In this document: piece by piece, positions 1 through 10,813 of the stretch
Layout of the letters: the number at the start of each line of letters is the position of its first letter
Numbering within the stretch: the stretch's first letter is position 1
Assembly: GCA_013368325.1 (NCBI GenBank)
Contig: JAACJK010000110.1
Span: forward strand, 1,178,001 to 1,242,000
DNA length: 64,000 nucleotides
Direction: 5' to 3'
From: Ephemerocybe angulata
Taxonomy: Eukaryota > Basidiomycota > Agaricomycetes > Agaricales > Psathyrellaceae
Translations under genes and position numbers: made by a program
Notes under the pieces: generated by a model
Told to the model about the DNA's origin: nothing
Database searches by the model: none
Seen by the model: only the letters and a program-made list of their open reading frames with translations

Positions 1-1152
1 GGGGCCGAGATGCCGACCCGGAGCCTCGGGACCACGTGCTCGGAAGCTTCCGGCGCGCACGCTTGGGCAGGGCTCCGTCGCGCTCGCTTGGCGCTTGCGG
101 CTCCAATTTGTGCTCACTGGACGTGCCACTGGCTGTCGGGTAGTGTATGTGGTCGGAGGTCCCTGTGGTAGTTTATTGGCTTTACCATATCCAATATGTA
201 GCACAGTATTGTATGTAAAGTAGTGTAGCGAGATCTTTATCTGACCTGCGGGCTTCGGCTCTTCAGATAGAAAAAGTTGCGCTGCGCGCACTCACAATAC
301 AATAAAGCAATGATGGGTAGAAGTATCTGTGGCCTATGTGAGCACTAGAGGCAGAGGTAAGTGCTACATGTATGGACATTAAAATTTAAGCGCCCGATCA
401 TCCCCACATGCTCCCGATGGCTCCCTGGAATTCCTGGGGGGAAAAATAAGTGAAATAAGTACATAAGTAACTTATTTTGAACATTTTACCGTAAAACAGC
501 TCGTTTTACGAGCTGAACCGGGTTGTTTTACGAGGCGACCCAGCCTCCAGGCAACTGCTCGGTTCCAATGACAGGCAGCCGCCGTACGTTAGTTCCTCCA
601 TCCCGGGTTCATCAGATATGATCGGGTAGCCTTTCGGCATGTCGCTGGCTTGGTTGCCTTTTATTGTACTGACCATGCCTCTCAGTTGTTGACTCTGGAC
701 TTGTGTATTAAGTATTAAACTAATAGTACAACCAAACCCAAGCTCTTCCCTCTGTCCTTTCCTTTGTCCTGCCCAGCCGCCACAAAGCATTCATAGCGGG
801 GGCTGTGAGACGAGCAGAAAAACCTTAGCTGAGCATAGTAATACTTTCCGGGCTCGCCAAGATCCCGGTTTTGGTCCCATAGGTCCCATCCAAGCTTGAC
901 GCTCGGAACCGTGTTCGGCCATCGTTCCCAAAACGATGGCCTTTTCCCTGCCGGTAAAACGCCCTGTAAAACAGGGCGAATAAGGCCGCTTAAATCATGG
1001 TACGCACCTTGCCCCGCCAACTATCCCGAAACTGACGTGCGACGTATACCAGGACTTCTGCCAGCAATTGTGCAGGCATCTTTAACAGCAGCATAGGCCA
1101 GAGCCACCCGTTCCACCGCCTATTACCAGCACACTACTCAACGCGCCTTTCG
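1..1152. other. Non-coding stretch with three perfect hairpins
   Basis: I see no convincing gene here. The structure that stands out is three perfect inverted repeats, each with a 5-nt loop: 498-514 (arms AGCTCG/CGAGCT around TTTTA), 917-941 (10-bp arms GGCCATCGTT/AACGATGGCC around CCCAA) and 961-977 (arms GCCCTG/CAGGGC around TAAAA). The heptamer GTAAAAC recurs in both orientations near 491-509, 524-531 and 953-971. These could be subterminal structures of a mobile element or protein-binding sites. A missing 5' exon of the downstream cysteine-cluster gene could also lie in the last 200 bases, but I could not place it. Confidence 0.5.
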
Positions 1153-2469
1153 TTGGATGTGGAGCTTGTGTGGAATGCGCTGCTTCTCTTCTGGCTGTGG
1201 ACCGACTGCAGAGAGAACAATATTGTTCTTTCTCTTGATCACGATGCGGAAAGCCATGCTGTAAGACTGTCAAAGGGGCTTAAGGCTCGCAACGACCGAT
1301 TTGTTGGGACTGGGCAGCCCGAGTGGGCTCACGCCTGCGATTTGTGCTGCTGGATAGCTGGAGATGAGAGCATTGGAGGTGAGTTGCTCGGGCATGAGGC
1401 TTGGTGCCAAATCTCACAGGTTGCGACTCTAGGGACTCGGAAGCGAGCGGTTCGCTCTGTTGTCGTTGACGGCGTTACCGTAGGGCGCCCATGCTGCAAG
1501 GAGCACGACTGCAAGAAGCCCCTTCCGAATGTCAAGAGTCGCTACTGCCGGGGGCACGAGAGCAAGCTGAACGAATGCTGTGTTACAGACTGCACGGCTG
1601 GCGTGGAGACCGGGTTCCAGACGTGCGCAATCCCAAAGCACCGGGCATTGGAGGACTGGCTGAAGGAGGAGAACAAGGCGATGCAGAAGCTGATGCGTAG
1701 GGCCGCTCGGAGTACCGCTTCCATCGCGCGCTCAGATGCAAAAGCGGCATGGAAAAAACATGATAATGTGCAGGAAAATGAGGAGGAAACAGATGATGAG
1801 GAGGTTGAGGTGGGAGAAGAGGACCTGTGTGCAGGGAAAAAAAGTGGAGGCAACCGGGGGCTAAAAGCTAGGTTTGGACGGCGTCGCACTCACAACGAGG
1901 AACTCTGTGTCGCTTCATGTGGCGTTATCCTAGGTCGTGCCACCTTTTACGGGTCTGAGGCTCCAAATGGCGTTCGGGTACGTCTCTCAGTCTGAATCTT
2001 AGGCTTCTTGCTGACCGATTTTGTGTAGACCTTTTTGAAAGGGCTTTTCCCTACCAAAAAATCCCTCCCCCGCATCATATGGCACGACAACAACTGTCGA
2101 ATCCACGCTATGCTCGAAAACGACCCGCTCGACAGGCAGTATTTCGAGGACTCGCTTTTACTCGTTGATGTTTTTCACTTCAACGCAAAGCATAAGGAGA
2201 GCGACACCCAGTGCAACGTCAAGTGCAACCCTGTTAGCTTCAACGACGCCGTTACTCCGGACGGGACCTGGCGATTCAACTCCTCCGCTGCAGAACAGGC
2301 CAACGCCTGGTTCGGAAAGTATCACCCAATCACTCGAGAGATGGAGGCCATCCGGTATGAATTCTTTCTAGATGAGATGGTGAAGCAGCACAATGCGGCA
2401 CTTGTTCAGGAGCTCAAGGCCAAAGGGAAGGGCCCTTACCATATTCCACTTAGCGAGCTGCTGGGTTGA
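1153..2469 (+). CDS. KDZ-transposon-associated cysteine-cluster (CxC6-type) protein, 5' incomplete
   Basis: Joined exons 1153..1977 and 2029..2469 (51-nt intron, phase 0) give 421 residues ending at TGA. The N-terminal part has the pattern GTGQ..W.HACDLCC (Cys62, Cys65) followed by a Cys/His-rich stretch at about residues 113-170 with CCKEHDC, YCRGH, CCVTDC and FQTCAIPKHRALE. This is the layout of the CxC6 cluster found in proteins associated with Kyakuja-Dileera-Zisupton (KDZ) transposons in agaricomycetes. After an acidic linker the C-terminal part carries WHDNNC, VDVFHFNAKHKESD, CNVKCNP, the run from W to FNSS with AAEQANAWFGKYH, and FFLDEMVKQHN, the conserved tail of the family. Relatives have a longer N-terminus (a CxC5-like cluster), so the gene is truncated here or has upstream exons I could not define; no ATG is visible at the frame start. 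Family assignment is confident; whether it is active is unknown. Confidence 0.75.
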
Positions 2470-2650
2470 CTGCTAGCATAGGGTTTCATTCACTAAACTA
2501 CCTCAAATACTAGTTACTAATATACTCAAGTTGCAGAGTCGAGCAGGCTAAAGCGTGAAGCAATGCGTCACGTATCTGGATGTCTATAGCAGGAGGTGAG
2601 CAGAGTTTTACTTTCAAGGAGGGGCACAGTACGTACACTGAGGACGAGAG

Positions 2651-3805
2651 GAGAGTTGAGCGTCGCCGGGCGCGAGGGAGACGTGGGATGCGAGGTCTTC
2701 CGTCGTTGGACGCGAGGGAGACGTCGCAGAGGGGGAAACAGTGTCTTCGGCGTCGTTGGACGCAAGGGGGAGACGGTAAGAGGTGAAAAGAAGTCTCCGG
2801 TGTCGTTCGACGCCAGGGAGATGCGGTGGGACGTGGAACGAGGTCTTATGCGCCGTTGGACGCGATAGGGAGGTGCTGGGGGATGGCAAGGGGACTTATG
2901 CGCCGTTGGACGCGATAGGGAGGTGCTGGGGGATGGCAAGGGGTCTTCTGCGTCGTTGGACGCGAGGGAGACGTTGTGGGAGGTTGTTGGAGGTCTTCTG
3001 CGTCGTTGGACGCGAGGGAGATGTTGTGGGAGGCTGCTGGAGGTCTTCTGCGTCGTTGGACGCGAGGGAGACGTGGTGGGAGGTTGTTGGAGGTCTTCTG
3101 CGTCGTTGGACGCGAGGGAGACGTTGTGGGAGGCTCGCGAGGGAGACGTGGTGGGAGGTTGCTGGAGGCGTTCTGCGCCGTTTGAGCCGAGGGAGACGCG
3201 GTGGGAGGTTGCTGGGGGTCTTCTGCGTCGTTGGACGCGAGGGAGACGTGGTGGGAGGTTGCTGGAGGCGTTCTGCGCCGTTTGAGGCGAGGGAGACGCG
3301 GTGGGAGGTTGCTGGGGGTCTTCTGCGTCGTTGGACGCGAGGGAGACGTGGTGGGAGGTTGTTGGAGGTCTTCTGCGTCGTTGGACGCGAGGGAGACGTT
3401 GTGGGAGGCTTCTGGAGGTCTTCGGCGTCGTTGGACGCGAGGGAGATGTTGTGGGAGGCTGCTGGAGGTCTTCTGCGTCGTTGGACGCGAGGGAGACGTG
3501 GTGGGAGGTTGCTGGAGGCGTTCTGCGCCGTTTGAGGCGAGGGAGACGTGGTGGGAGGTTGTTGGAGGTCTTCTGCGTCGTTGGACGCGAGGGAGACGTT
3601 GTGGGAGGCTTCTGGAGGTCTTCGGCGTCGTTGGACGCGAGGGAGATGTTGTGGGAGGTTGCTGGGGGTCTTCTGCGTCGTTGGACGCGAGGGAGACGTG
3701 GTGGGAGGTTGCTGGAGGCGTTCTGCGCCGTTTGAGCCGAGGGAGACATGCTGGAAGGCTGCTGGAGAACTTCTGCGTCGTTGGACGCGAGGGAGACGTG
3801 GTAAA
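2651..3805. repeat. 50-bp minisatellite (roughly 20 units)
   Basis: Direct tandem repeats with a strict 50-bp period. For example GTCTTCTG recurs at 2943, 2993 and 3043. The core is GCGTCGTTGGACGCGAGGGA followed by GACG[TC][TG]GTGGGAGG and TTG[TC]TGG(A/G)GG. A sub-family replaces the core with GCGCCGTTTGAGGCGA. One partial unit is visible around 3136-3165, and the left units (2651-2900) are more diverged. Each core is an inverted repeat (GCGTC/GACGC around GTTG). Because 50 is not a multiple of 3 and the unit lacks stop codons in several frames, long open frames run through it on both strands; these are repeat artefacts. It sits between the CxC6-type gene and the TET/JBP gene. Confidence 0.9.
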
Positions 3806-4521
3806 AGGCGGTGGGGAAGTGGCGAAACACAGAACTGGATCAAACTGGTCTCAAAAGGCGGGAGGTTTAGGCGTGGGCTAAGCCGCAGTGCGCTTTCAAC
3901 CGTCCTCGCGCAATCAAGGGTTCGAGTCCAGGAACGAAAACTCTGGGGGGTGGAGCGAAGCCCTGGGGTCGTTCGGCGCCAGGAGGAGGTGGGGTGAAGT
4001 CTTTGGCATCGCTGTGCTGTGTGCCGTGGGCAAGTTCGTCCGAAAGACACGAACGCACTTACCCGCGCTATCCCCGTTTCTTTTTTGTGTGATGTGGCAG
4101 CGCATCGCTGCCACTGCTCCCACCTCCTGCTTCACCCACTACTCAGACTCCTTCAGCCAGGGAAGCGTCTGGGCTCCACACCAGGGGCCGTCGCTGAGGC
4201 TGTCTATACTCGGACCCTTGCTAATTGATACGACCCTTGGCGCCCCGTGCCTCAAATCGCAGTGGGTTCAGACTCAATTTGGGCCACGTCAACCTTCAGC
4301 TTACCCCTGCCCCGTTAGCCCAACACCAGCCGGCGTTTTAGGCTATTCGACGCGCTTTTGTATTCGACGTGCTTTTGACGCGCAAACGACGCGCCGCACC
4401 GCCGGGTTGGGCACCTCCTCCTTCGTAGCACACCCCGCCAGCAGAAGTCCGAGGGTTCAGGAGTGCCGTCCTGCCGCCGCCAAGCTTAACTGTTGTGCTC
4501 TCCCCCTGTTCTTACTAGAGT
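3806..4521. other. Intergenic, no supported gene
   Basis: No gene is supported here. A tRNA B-box-like string GGTTCGAGTCC lies near 3918-3929 with a weak A-box-like GGCTAAGCCGCAG upstream, but the acceptor and T stems do not pair. Two 17-bp near-identical direct repeats (ATTCGACG[CT]GCTTTTG) lie at 4345-4361 and 4362-4378. The last ~100 bases are presumably the promoter of the dioxygenase gene. Confidence 0.5.
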
Positions 4522-6097
4522 ATGGCCGATGTCAGCGAGACGCCTGTGCTTGAGGGCGCAGGCGAGGTGCTCCTCACACCAGAGGGCTTTGATCTGGCTG
4601 CTTTGTTTAGAGAAGCCTGCACCCTTGACTGTGACGAATACGACGAGGATCTCCGTGGCACCAAGCGTGATTCCGAGGGCATATCGGGAGATGCTGGCTG
4701 TAGCGACCGAGCGCCTGGTGGAGAGGCGCCCGCCCAGACTTCCGGTCTTACGCCCAGCGAAGAGCCGGAAATGTCAAGAGTGAGCGCGTCTTCGATTGAC
4801 TCACTACGGTCGCACTACTAACGGCACCACGCACCTGTTGTAGGCCGCTAAAAAGCGCTTGCGCCGCAACGAGCGCCGCCGGAAGGAGCGGGTCCACGAG
4901 AGGGAAGAGGCTGGCCGCCCACCCGTCCGTGAAGAGGTGAAGGCGCGCTTCATCCCGTCAACCCCGATTCTCGAGGCGTCCATCCGGTTCGTCGACCTTC
5001 CGGTTACGAGCTGTGGCCACCACGGTCGCCAGGAGACAAAGGCTGAGCTTGAGGCGCTGAAGGAAGATGAGTGCACGGTCGAGGCTTTGAGGGAGGCAGG
5101 GAAGCTTGAAATCGAGTGGGACGGCATGTAAGCAGCTTTGAATTCACTTGCCACGTCTATTTATTAACAGTTTGCAGCAAGCCGCAGGTTGTGGTCAACC
5201 GGGCAAACGGCCAGATTCTGACCATTCTTGGAGGGAGGGCCGCCGACCCATCGTTTATGAAAAGCGCCGACAGGGCCACCGAAGCCATTCTTAAGGCGGC
5301 GGAGGGGGCGGAGTTTACTGAGGAGGAGCGGGAGCACAAGCGTGCGTCCGACAGCGCCGCTCTCAACACGGGGATATACTATGGAGGGGGCGCCACCAAA
5401 CCTGGCAACATGGCCAACGGTAGGCATGCGGAGATGCTTGAGGTTCTCGTTTCAGACCCGGATATCTCAAGGATTGCCGGGTTTGCCGACTGTGAGTGCA
5501 GCCTGTAGTACTCGCCTCACTTGGCGAAACCTACTGACCCTGTTTACAGCACTCTTCAAGTTTTGGATGCCCCGAGTGTACACTGACGTCGAGGAGAAGT
5601 TGAACCAGCTGTACGAGCGGGACCCCACCTTGAAGAAGAACTGGGCTGGCAGCGTATACCCCTGCGCAGCGTTCAACTTTGGCCCTCGTGTGGCATGCAA
5701 GATTCACAAGGACTCCGGCAACGCTCCGCACACCTTTTGCGCGATTACAGCCCTGGGCAACTACAACCCAAAGCTCGGCGGCCACCTGTATCTCAAGGAG
5801 CTCGGGATATTCATTCAATTCCCACCTGGCTCAACAATCCTCATCCCCTCCGCCCTCCTCAGCCACGCCAACACCCCCATTGCACCTCACGAAATACGAG
5901 TCTCGTTCACGCAGTTTGTACCTGGGGGACTCATCCGTTTCGTAGATAATGGCTTCATGACTGAGAATGGGCTTCGAAAGAAGAGCAAAAAGCTTTGGAG
6001 GGAGAAAATGGCAGAGAAGGAGAAGCGATGGGAGCGATCGAGGGAGCTCATTAGCACCCTTGATGAACTTAGGACCAAGAGGCCCAAGAAGAGTTGA
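4522..6097 (+). CDS. TET/JBP-family 2-oxoglutarate/Fe(II)-dependent dioxygenase
   Basis: Exons 4522..4779, 4844..5127, 5178..5491 and 5550..6097 give 467 residues; introns are 50-64 nt, with a CTACTAAC branch site in the first and CTACTGAC in the third. TET/JBP enzymes oxidise 5-methyl-pyrimidines in DNA using Fe(II) and 2-oxoglutarate. The agaricomycete-type catalytic core is clear: a Lys/Arg-rich segment (~residues 87-100), GRHAEMLEVL..DPDISRIAGFADS, then FNFGPRV, the iron-binding H338-x-D340 in KIHKDSGN, CAITALGNYNP..GGHLYL, FPPGSTILIPSALLSHAN with distal His391, and HEIRVSFTQF with Arg402 as the expected 2-oxoglutarate contact, ending GGLIRFVDNGF. The N-terminal ~85 residues are acidic and unconserved, and the C-terminus is basic. 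Fungal TET/JBP genes are known to be expanded with KDZ transposons, and a KDZ-associated gene lies 2 kb upstream. The exon 2/3 acceptor (5177 versus 5170) is uncertain; both keep the frame. Confidence 0.88.
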
Positions 6098-6174
6098 GAA
6101 GTAGAGAAAATTGTATATATATTAGAGTCAGTGTTCGTAAATACTTTTTGTCTGTACAGTAAACATATTGAAGT

Positions 6175-8916
6175 CTATAATTCGTTGTCTGTTAGCGTGA
6201 GGTCAATTACTTCACCGTTGTACTCCGAGATTTTGAGTGTTCCTTCCACAGGCTCCGTTTTGACAACAGCTTCAGGCCTAGGAGAGGTAGGAGGGGTCGT
6301 AAGGTCGATGAGAGCGCCTTCTGCAACAGCAGGTTCGACGAGCTCTTCTTTTATTTTCGCGGGCTGGTCTGCGGGGTTGTCTTCGATTGGGTTGGCATGA
6401 ATGCCAAAAAGACGGCTTGCTGTACGAATCTGGGCTGCTTCCTCCTCCGAGACCCCCATATCCTCCACGATGAGCATAATAGTAAGCTCAGGAGTGAGTA
6501 TCTCCTCAATGGCGGCCCGCCAAGTAACAGGCTTGTATGCGTCGAAGTTGTAGGATGCCTCAGGAAACATGGATTCCAAAGCCTCGACCATTAAGGCAAA
6601 TCCTTTTTCTCCGTAGCTATAAAACAACAGTTATAAGTGTCAATCATGAAAAGTTCGCTGCTCAGACGTACTAGCCGGCACCCTGGGTATCCAAAGTATC
6701 AAATCCCCGCATAGGTCCTGGCTTTCCACCCGAGGAACCTGGAGAGAATGAGTCGCGCGAGATTTTGTAGAATTGGCTTCCGGTAAGATCGTCCATGATA
6801 GCCTCGAGCTCATCTTGGAAGTTCTCGATGCGCCTGTGAAGAGCGTAGAAGTTGATGTCGAGAGGCCATTGGTGAGTCTTCGCTTTTGGAATCTCCTTGC
6901 GTTCATATTCATGGCGAGAGCAGAACGCGGCGTGGTGTTGGATTGAGAGGCACCGATGGAGGGGGTTGTCGGGAAGAGGGTCCGGCACCGATATCGACAT
7001 GAGACGAAGAAGCTCTGACGTGAGGGCAGAACTGAGGATGGGAGGAAGAGGCTCGTCGCAGAAAGGACAGAGAGTGCCTGGCTTACTACTGGCCGTCTCG
7101 CTCCTGTCGACTGAAGTCTCCTCGGCATCTCTATCCATATCCCGTGCTTTGCCAGTGCTTTGAACGGCAGCAGTCTCTTCCTCGTCGCCGTTCCCAACTT
7201 CCGGGTCACCGCCTTTCATGCTCGTGTCAGCACCTTCGTCGTTGACTCTTTTCGTTTTGCTGGTGTCCGTGTTCTCGTTCCCGTCGCCGGCGGTCTGGCT
7301 AGATTCGTCGTCACCCTTCGCGACCCCTCCCTCATCCTCCGATTCCGCCCCAAGCTCCTCTGACTCTGATCCAGATTCGTCGTCAGTCTCCCACCAGGAC
7401 GCCCCCCTCTCCTTGCGATTCTTCCACCTGATAGAAAGGGCGAGGAATTTTGAGCCACACGCCTTGCGCCCACCCTTCTTGACATACTCGCTCCTGACTT
7501 CCTCTGGGAGGTCACACCAAACCCTGCGGTACTTGCAAATAGAAGTTTTATTGTAGGAGGCACCGCTGTAGACGGCGGGATAGGACTGGGAATGGGCAAT
7601 GCGCCGAGCTTTGAGGCGGGTGATTTCCTTCTCGCCCTCGTCGAATGCCCAGAAGGAGAAGTCGTAGGGAATGGTTGGCGCCTCACCTGGTCCTCGATCC
7701 CTTGAGGGTGCAAAGCACTTGAGACGGACCCCGTTGAGAGTGGCGCTGGTAGTTACCCCTTCTGCTGGGGAAGCCACCTTCATCTTGGTTGCAAAAAGGC
7801 GTGTTGCCGTGGGTCGCACTTTGTTGCTTGCAGGAGGCTCCGCTTTGTTCGCTCCGCTGGTAGTAGAAGGCTGGCGGTGAGGGGTGTCTTCAGAGGACTG
7901 GCGTGGCGACTTCTTCAAAGGAGAGACGAGCTCTTGTCCCTGTCGCTTGGAGCTGACGGTTGAGCGAGACGAGAGACGAGCATAGTGGCCTTCAATGCCA
8001 GGGCAGTCGCTGTCGTCCAGAGCCTGGGTGAACGATGGGCGAGAGCGAACGAGGAGGGGGCGACCGGACACGAGCCCGATCACAGTGTTGGGGGTGGCCG
8101 TCTCCCAATCGGAGTCGCGTGGACCTTTGTATACGTCGACGAAGCGCTGCTCGTTGAGGCCCAGTGCGTCCATGAGCTCGGCGTGATTTTGAAATTGGAA
8201 GTTCGGGTATGTGGAGATTGGGAGCATGAGGGTTGTGGGGGCCTTTTTAGCCTGGGCACTGGGGTGTCAGAGTGTTACATGAAAACACCAGCTTAGCCTT
8301 TACTCACCGTATGGTACGCCACAATGTTTGCAGTTCGGCGCCCTTGATCTGCAAAATCCTGGGCTTGAGTAGTTCGCAAGCCTCTTGTGTCAACAGCTTT
8401 GGCTTTGGCGACACGCTGAGCCTCGACCCATGCCTCCGAAATCGGCTGGGCAAGCGACGCTCGAGGGGGCGGCGGATTCTGGACGGCGGGAGCAGCTGCG
8501 TCGTTTTGAGTTGCAGGGGGTGGGGCTGCTGCTTGGGAGGGTTGCGACGGCGTCGAAGGTTCGGGGAAAGCTAGCCTGTGGGGCTTGCACGGTCGCCTAT
8601 GCGTTTTAGAGCTGGCGGCCTGGTACGCTGCAGACTGGCAGCAGGACTTGCACATCAGGTACTCGCACTCCTGTGAAATGCGCTTAGTGCATCGCAGCGT
8701 CGGGCATTTTGAAGCCTGTGCTGCAGAAGGTGCGGGCTGCGTCTGAGGGTACTGAGCAGCAGCAGGTTGGGACTGAGGGAGTTGAGCGGGCGGCGTGAAT
8801 GCTTGGTGGTACGGCCCAGGCGGGTAGGGCGCGGGTTGGGACATGGGGTACGGCGCCTGCGGAGCCTGAGGTTGACGCGCTTGAATGCGCCTCAAGACGT
8901 CGACAGCTTGTTCCAT
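6175..8916 (-). CDS. RTC4-like domain protein with N-terminal Cys cluster
   Basis: Complement of exons 8308..8916, 6672..8251 and 6175..6616, 876 residues. Order: a Pro/Gln-rich N-terminus; a compact Cys cluster (C71, C76, C84, C89, C92, C93, C110, H113) that probably binds zinc; a ~60-residue block after the first intron (NFQFQNHAELMDALGL); a low-complexity acidic middle; an RTC4-like domain at about 598-800 beginning CPFCDEPLP, with AFC.RHEYE, WPLDINF.ALHRRI, GYYGEKGFALMVEAL and LIVEDMG; and an acidic tail. The tail has two SUMO-interacting-type motifs (ALIDLTTPP and EVIDLTLTD) and VKTE/IKEE SUMO-acceptor-like sites. Yeast Rtc4 affects telomere capping; agaricomycete RTC4-like proteins are numerous and mostly uncharacterised. 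It is convergent with the TET/JBP gene, whose stop lies 77 bp away, which suggests the two may travel together. RTC4-like assignment is by motif recall; the rest of the architecture is not recognised. Confidence 0.75.
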
Positions 8917-10813
8917 CGGGTACGCAGGGGTGAGATGGGCTGAATATCGGCATACAGAGCACTACAGAGTGTTAATAACAGTTGTTTACCTGGAAGACGC
9001 TTGGCTACTCACGTCTTGTACAATGGACCCACGAAGATGGGCTTTTGAAGGGGTCGTGCCTTGGAAGATGCGCACTGGTCCCAAAGCGGGCTGCCGACAA
9101 GACTGTCGTGGGCAGTACAACTGCAGAACCGGGTCCATGGAGTGCAGGGTGTCGAAGAGAAGAGAGAGGGAGCCAGTGTAAAATTGAGACGCGGAACGGA
9201 AGCAAGATGGGCCGCGGAACTTCCCACTGACGCGCTCCAGGGCCCGGAGGGAAGGTACAACGAGGATGGGGTGGAAACGAATGGTATTTAACAGCTTACG
9301 ATAGTTACACAATAATCGAAGCACATTGAACCGCCCCCCGACCCTGGCCGTCGCTCCTCATACCCCCACCACCCTCCCAACGCCTGCGGAATAGAAATAG
9401 GGGCTCCGATTCTAACCCCTCCTCCTTCTCCCCTTCCGAGGCCTCTTGTGGCCGCCTGCGCTTGTTCTGGCGTTCGTGTGGTCGTGGTTGAGGTTCAGGT
9501 GACGAATTCCAACCGCTTTGGCCATTGTTTGGCAACGCGAACTGCGGACCGCGAACCGCGGACGGACCGCGGACGAACCTCCCCACGGCTCCGGTGTTCT
9601 CCGAAGCGCACGCCCTGGCCACCCCGCATTTTAGCGCGCAGCGGACGATATCATGCCAGCCGAGACGATACCTTGAGTGTCGGCGTCAAAGCATGTGGAA
9701 GGGATGCCACCCATTCACTTCCCGGTCATTTGAAGTACACAGGACTATTTATGGTATCTTTTCACATTTGATGCATCCTCACGCGTGCCTTTCAGCGGCG
9801 CTTATTGTTTCTATAAATTCGTGGAGTGGATTCGTCGCCGAAGCATCGTTTGGAGAGCAGCCCGGGACAGCGCCGTCCGGCATTCTCTTCTGGACTCGCG
9901 GGTTTGGGCCAGAATCCGGGAATCAGGAGGAAATTTCAGGTTGATGTATTTATAGACCTCTGGCTGCGTCTGCATCCCTGGTGATATAAATAGGAAGCTG
10001 TGCAACAACTCTCGGAATGGACAACCTCTATTCTTGGATTGGGCCCGCTTTGGGGCATTTTCTATCGTAGCCAGTGTGAGTCCTCACGTACCGTTGATAC
10101 CATTCCGACTCGCGAGGCTTCAATTCGAAGGACAAGCCTCATGGCATGGTCGATGCAGAGCGCGACTCCTCTTATGCCCGCTCCGGGAACTGAATCTCAT
10201 CCTAGTCACATCTTTGAGCTATTTTAGGACACTTCAGCATCTATAACAACACGGCATAGGGGATAATCTTTTTCAGGGTCCGTCAACCACCCATGCTTGC
10301 TATTTGAGGGTTCTATCTCCGACGTACACCTCTTGTCTTGCTTTGAGTCTGTTCTTGACGCCGGAGTGGGAGCCGACCGCTATTCATAGAGGTCTCCAAC
10401 GCTGTTATAACCTCCCCTCACCACACGTTGAACACCCACAATCCATCTTCTTGTCTTCTTAACACCACTCGCCCTTTGCCTCACAACCGAACACAGGCAC
10501 CCGCTTCCAGCCACTTCCCCTTTGTCGCCAAGAGGGATTTTCGTCTTCCTTCGTACTTGGCATCGCTCCATGGTCTTGGCGTTCTGGTACATCAAACACC
10601 CACAACTTGACCATCCTGGCATACAGTTCTTCTTATGCGTAAGTACGCGCGACAACTTCTCGAGCACCACGTATCCAGGCGGCTTCTCTGAAGGGGGGTC
10701 ATTTCACCGAGATATGGGCGCTGCCCCGAAATTTCCATCTGTCCTTTTACCACACCTCTTGCCACAGATGATCATTGCTTCAAAGCGTCTACTGACCACC
10801 TTCATTGTTTCAG
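8917..10813. other. Long intergenic region, no supported gene
   Basis: About 1.9 kb with short open frames only, none with family resemblance or well-placed introns. The left part is presumably the promoter of the minus-strand RTC4-like gene. The right part (from about 10,570) probably contains the first exon or exons of the membrane-protein gene that follows; ATGGTCTTGGCG at 10,570 followed by a GTAAGT donor near 10,638 is one candidate, but the peptide is not signal-like. Confidence 0.4.

Noticed and set aside
2651..3805. CRISPR-like array
   Set aside because: Units are contiguous 50-bp tandem repeats without unique spacers, in a fungal genome.
3861..3935. tRNA gene suggested by GGTTCGAGTCC and GGCTAAGCC
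   Set aside because: T-stem and acceptor stem do not pair and no anticodon arm is evident; at most a decayed tRNA-like relic.
2568..4050. Long minus-strand open frames (420 and 384 codons) rich in PTTSPSRPTTQK-like repeats, and several plus-strand ones
   Set aside because: They run through the 50-bp minisatellite, which is open in several frames on both strands because the unit lacks stops; no start context, introns or conserved domain.
3888..4553. 221-codon plus-strand open frame before the TET/JBP gene
   Set aside because: Overlaps the dioxygenase start in another frame, has no domain, and its composition looks random.
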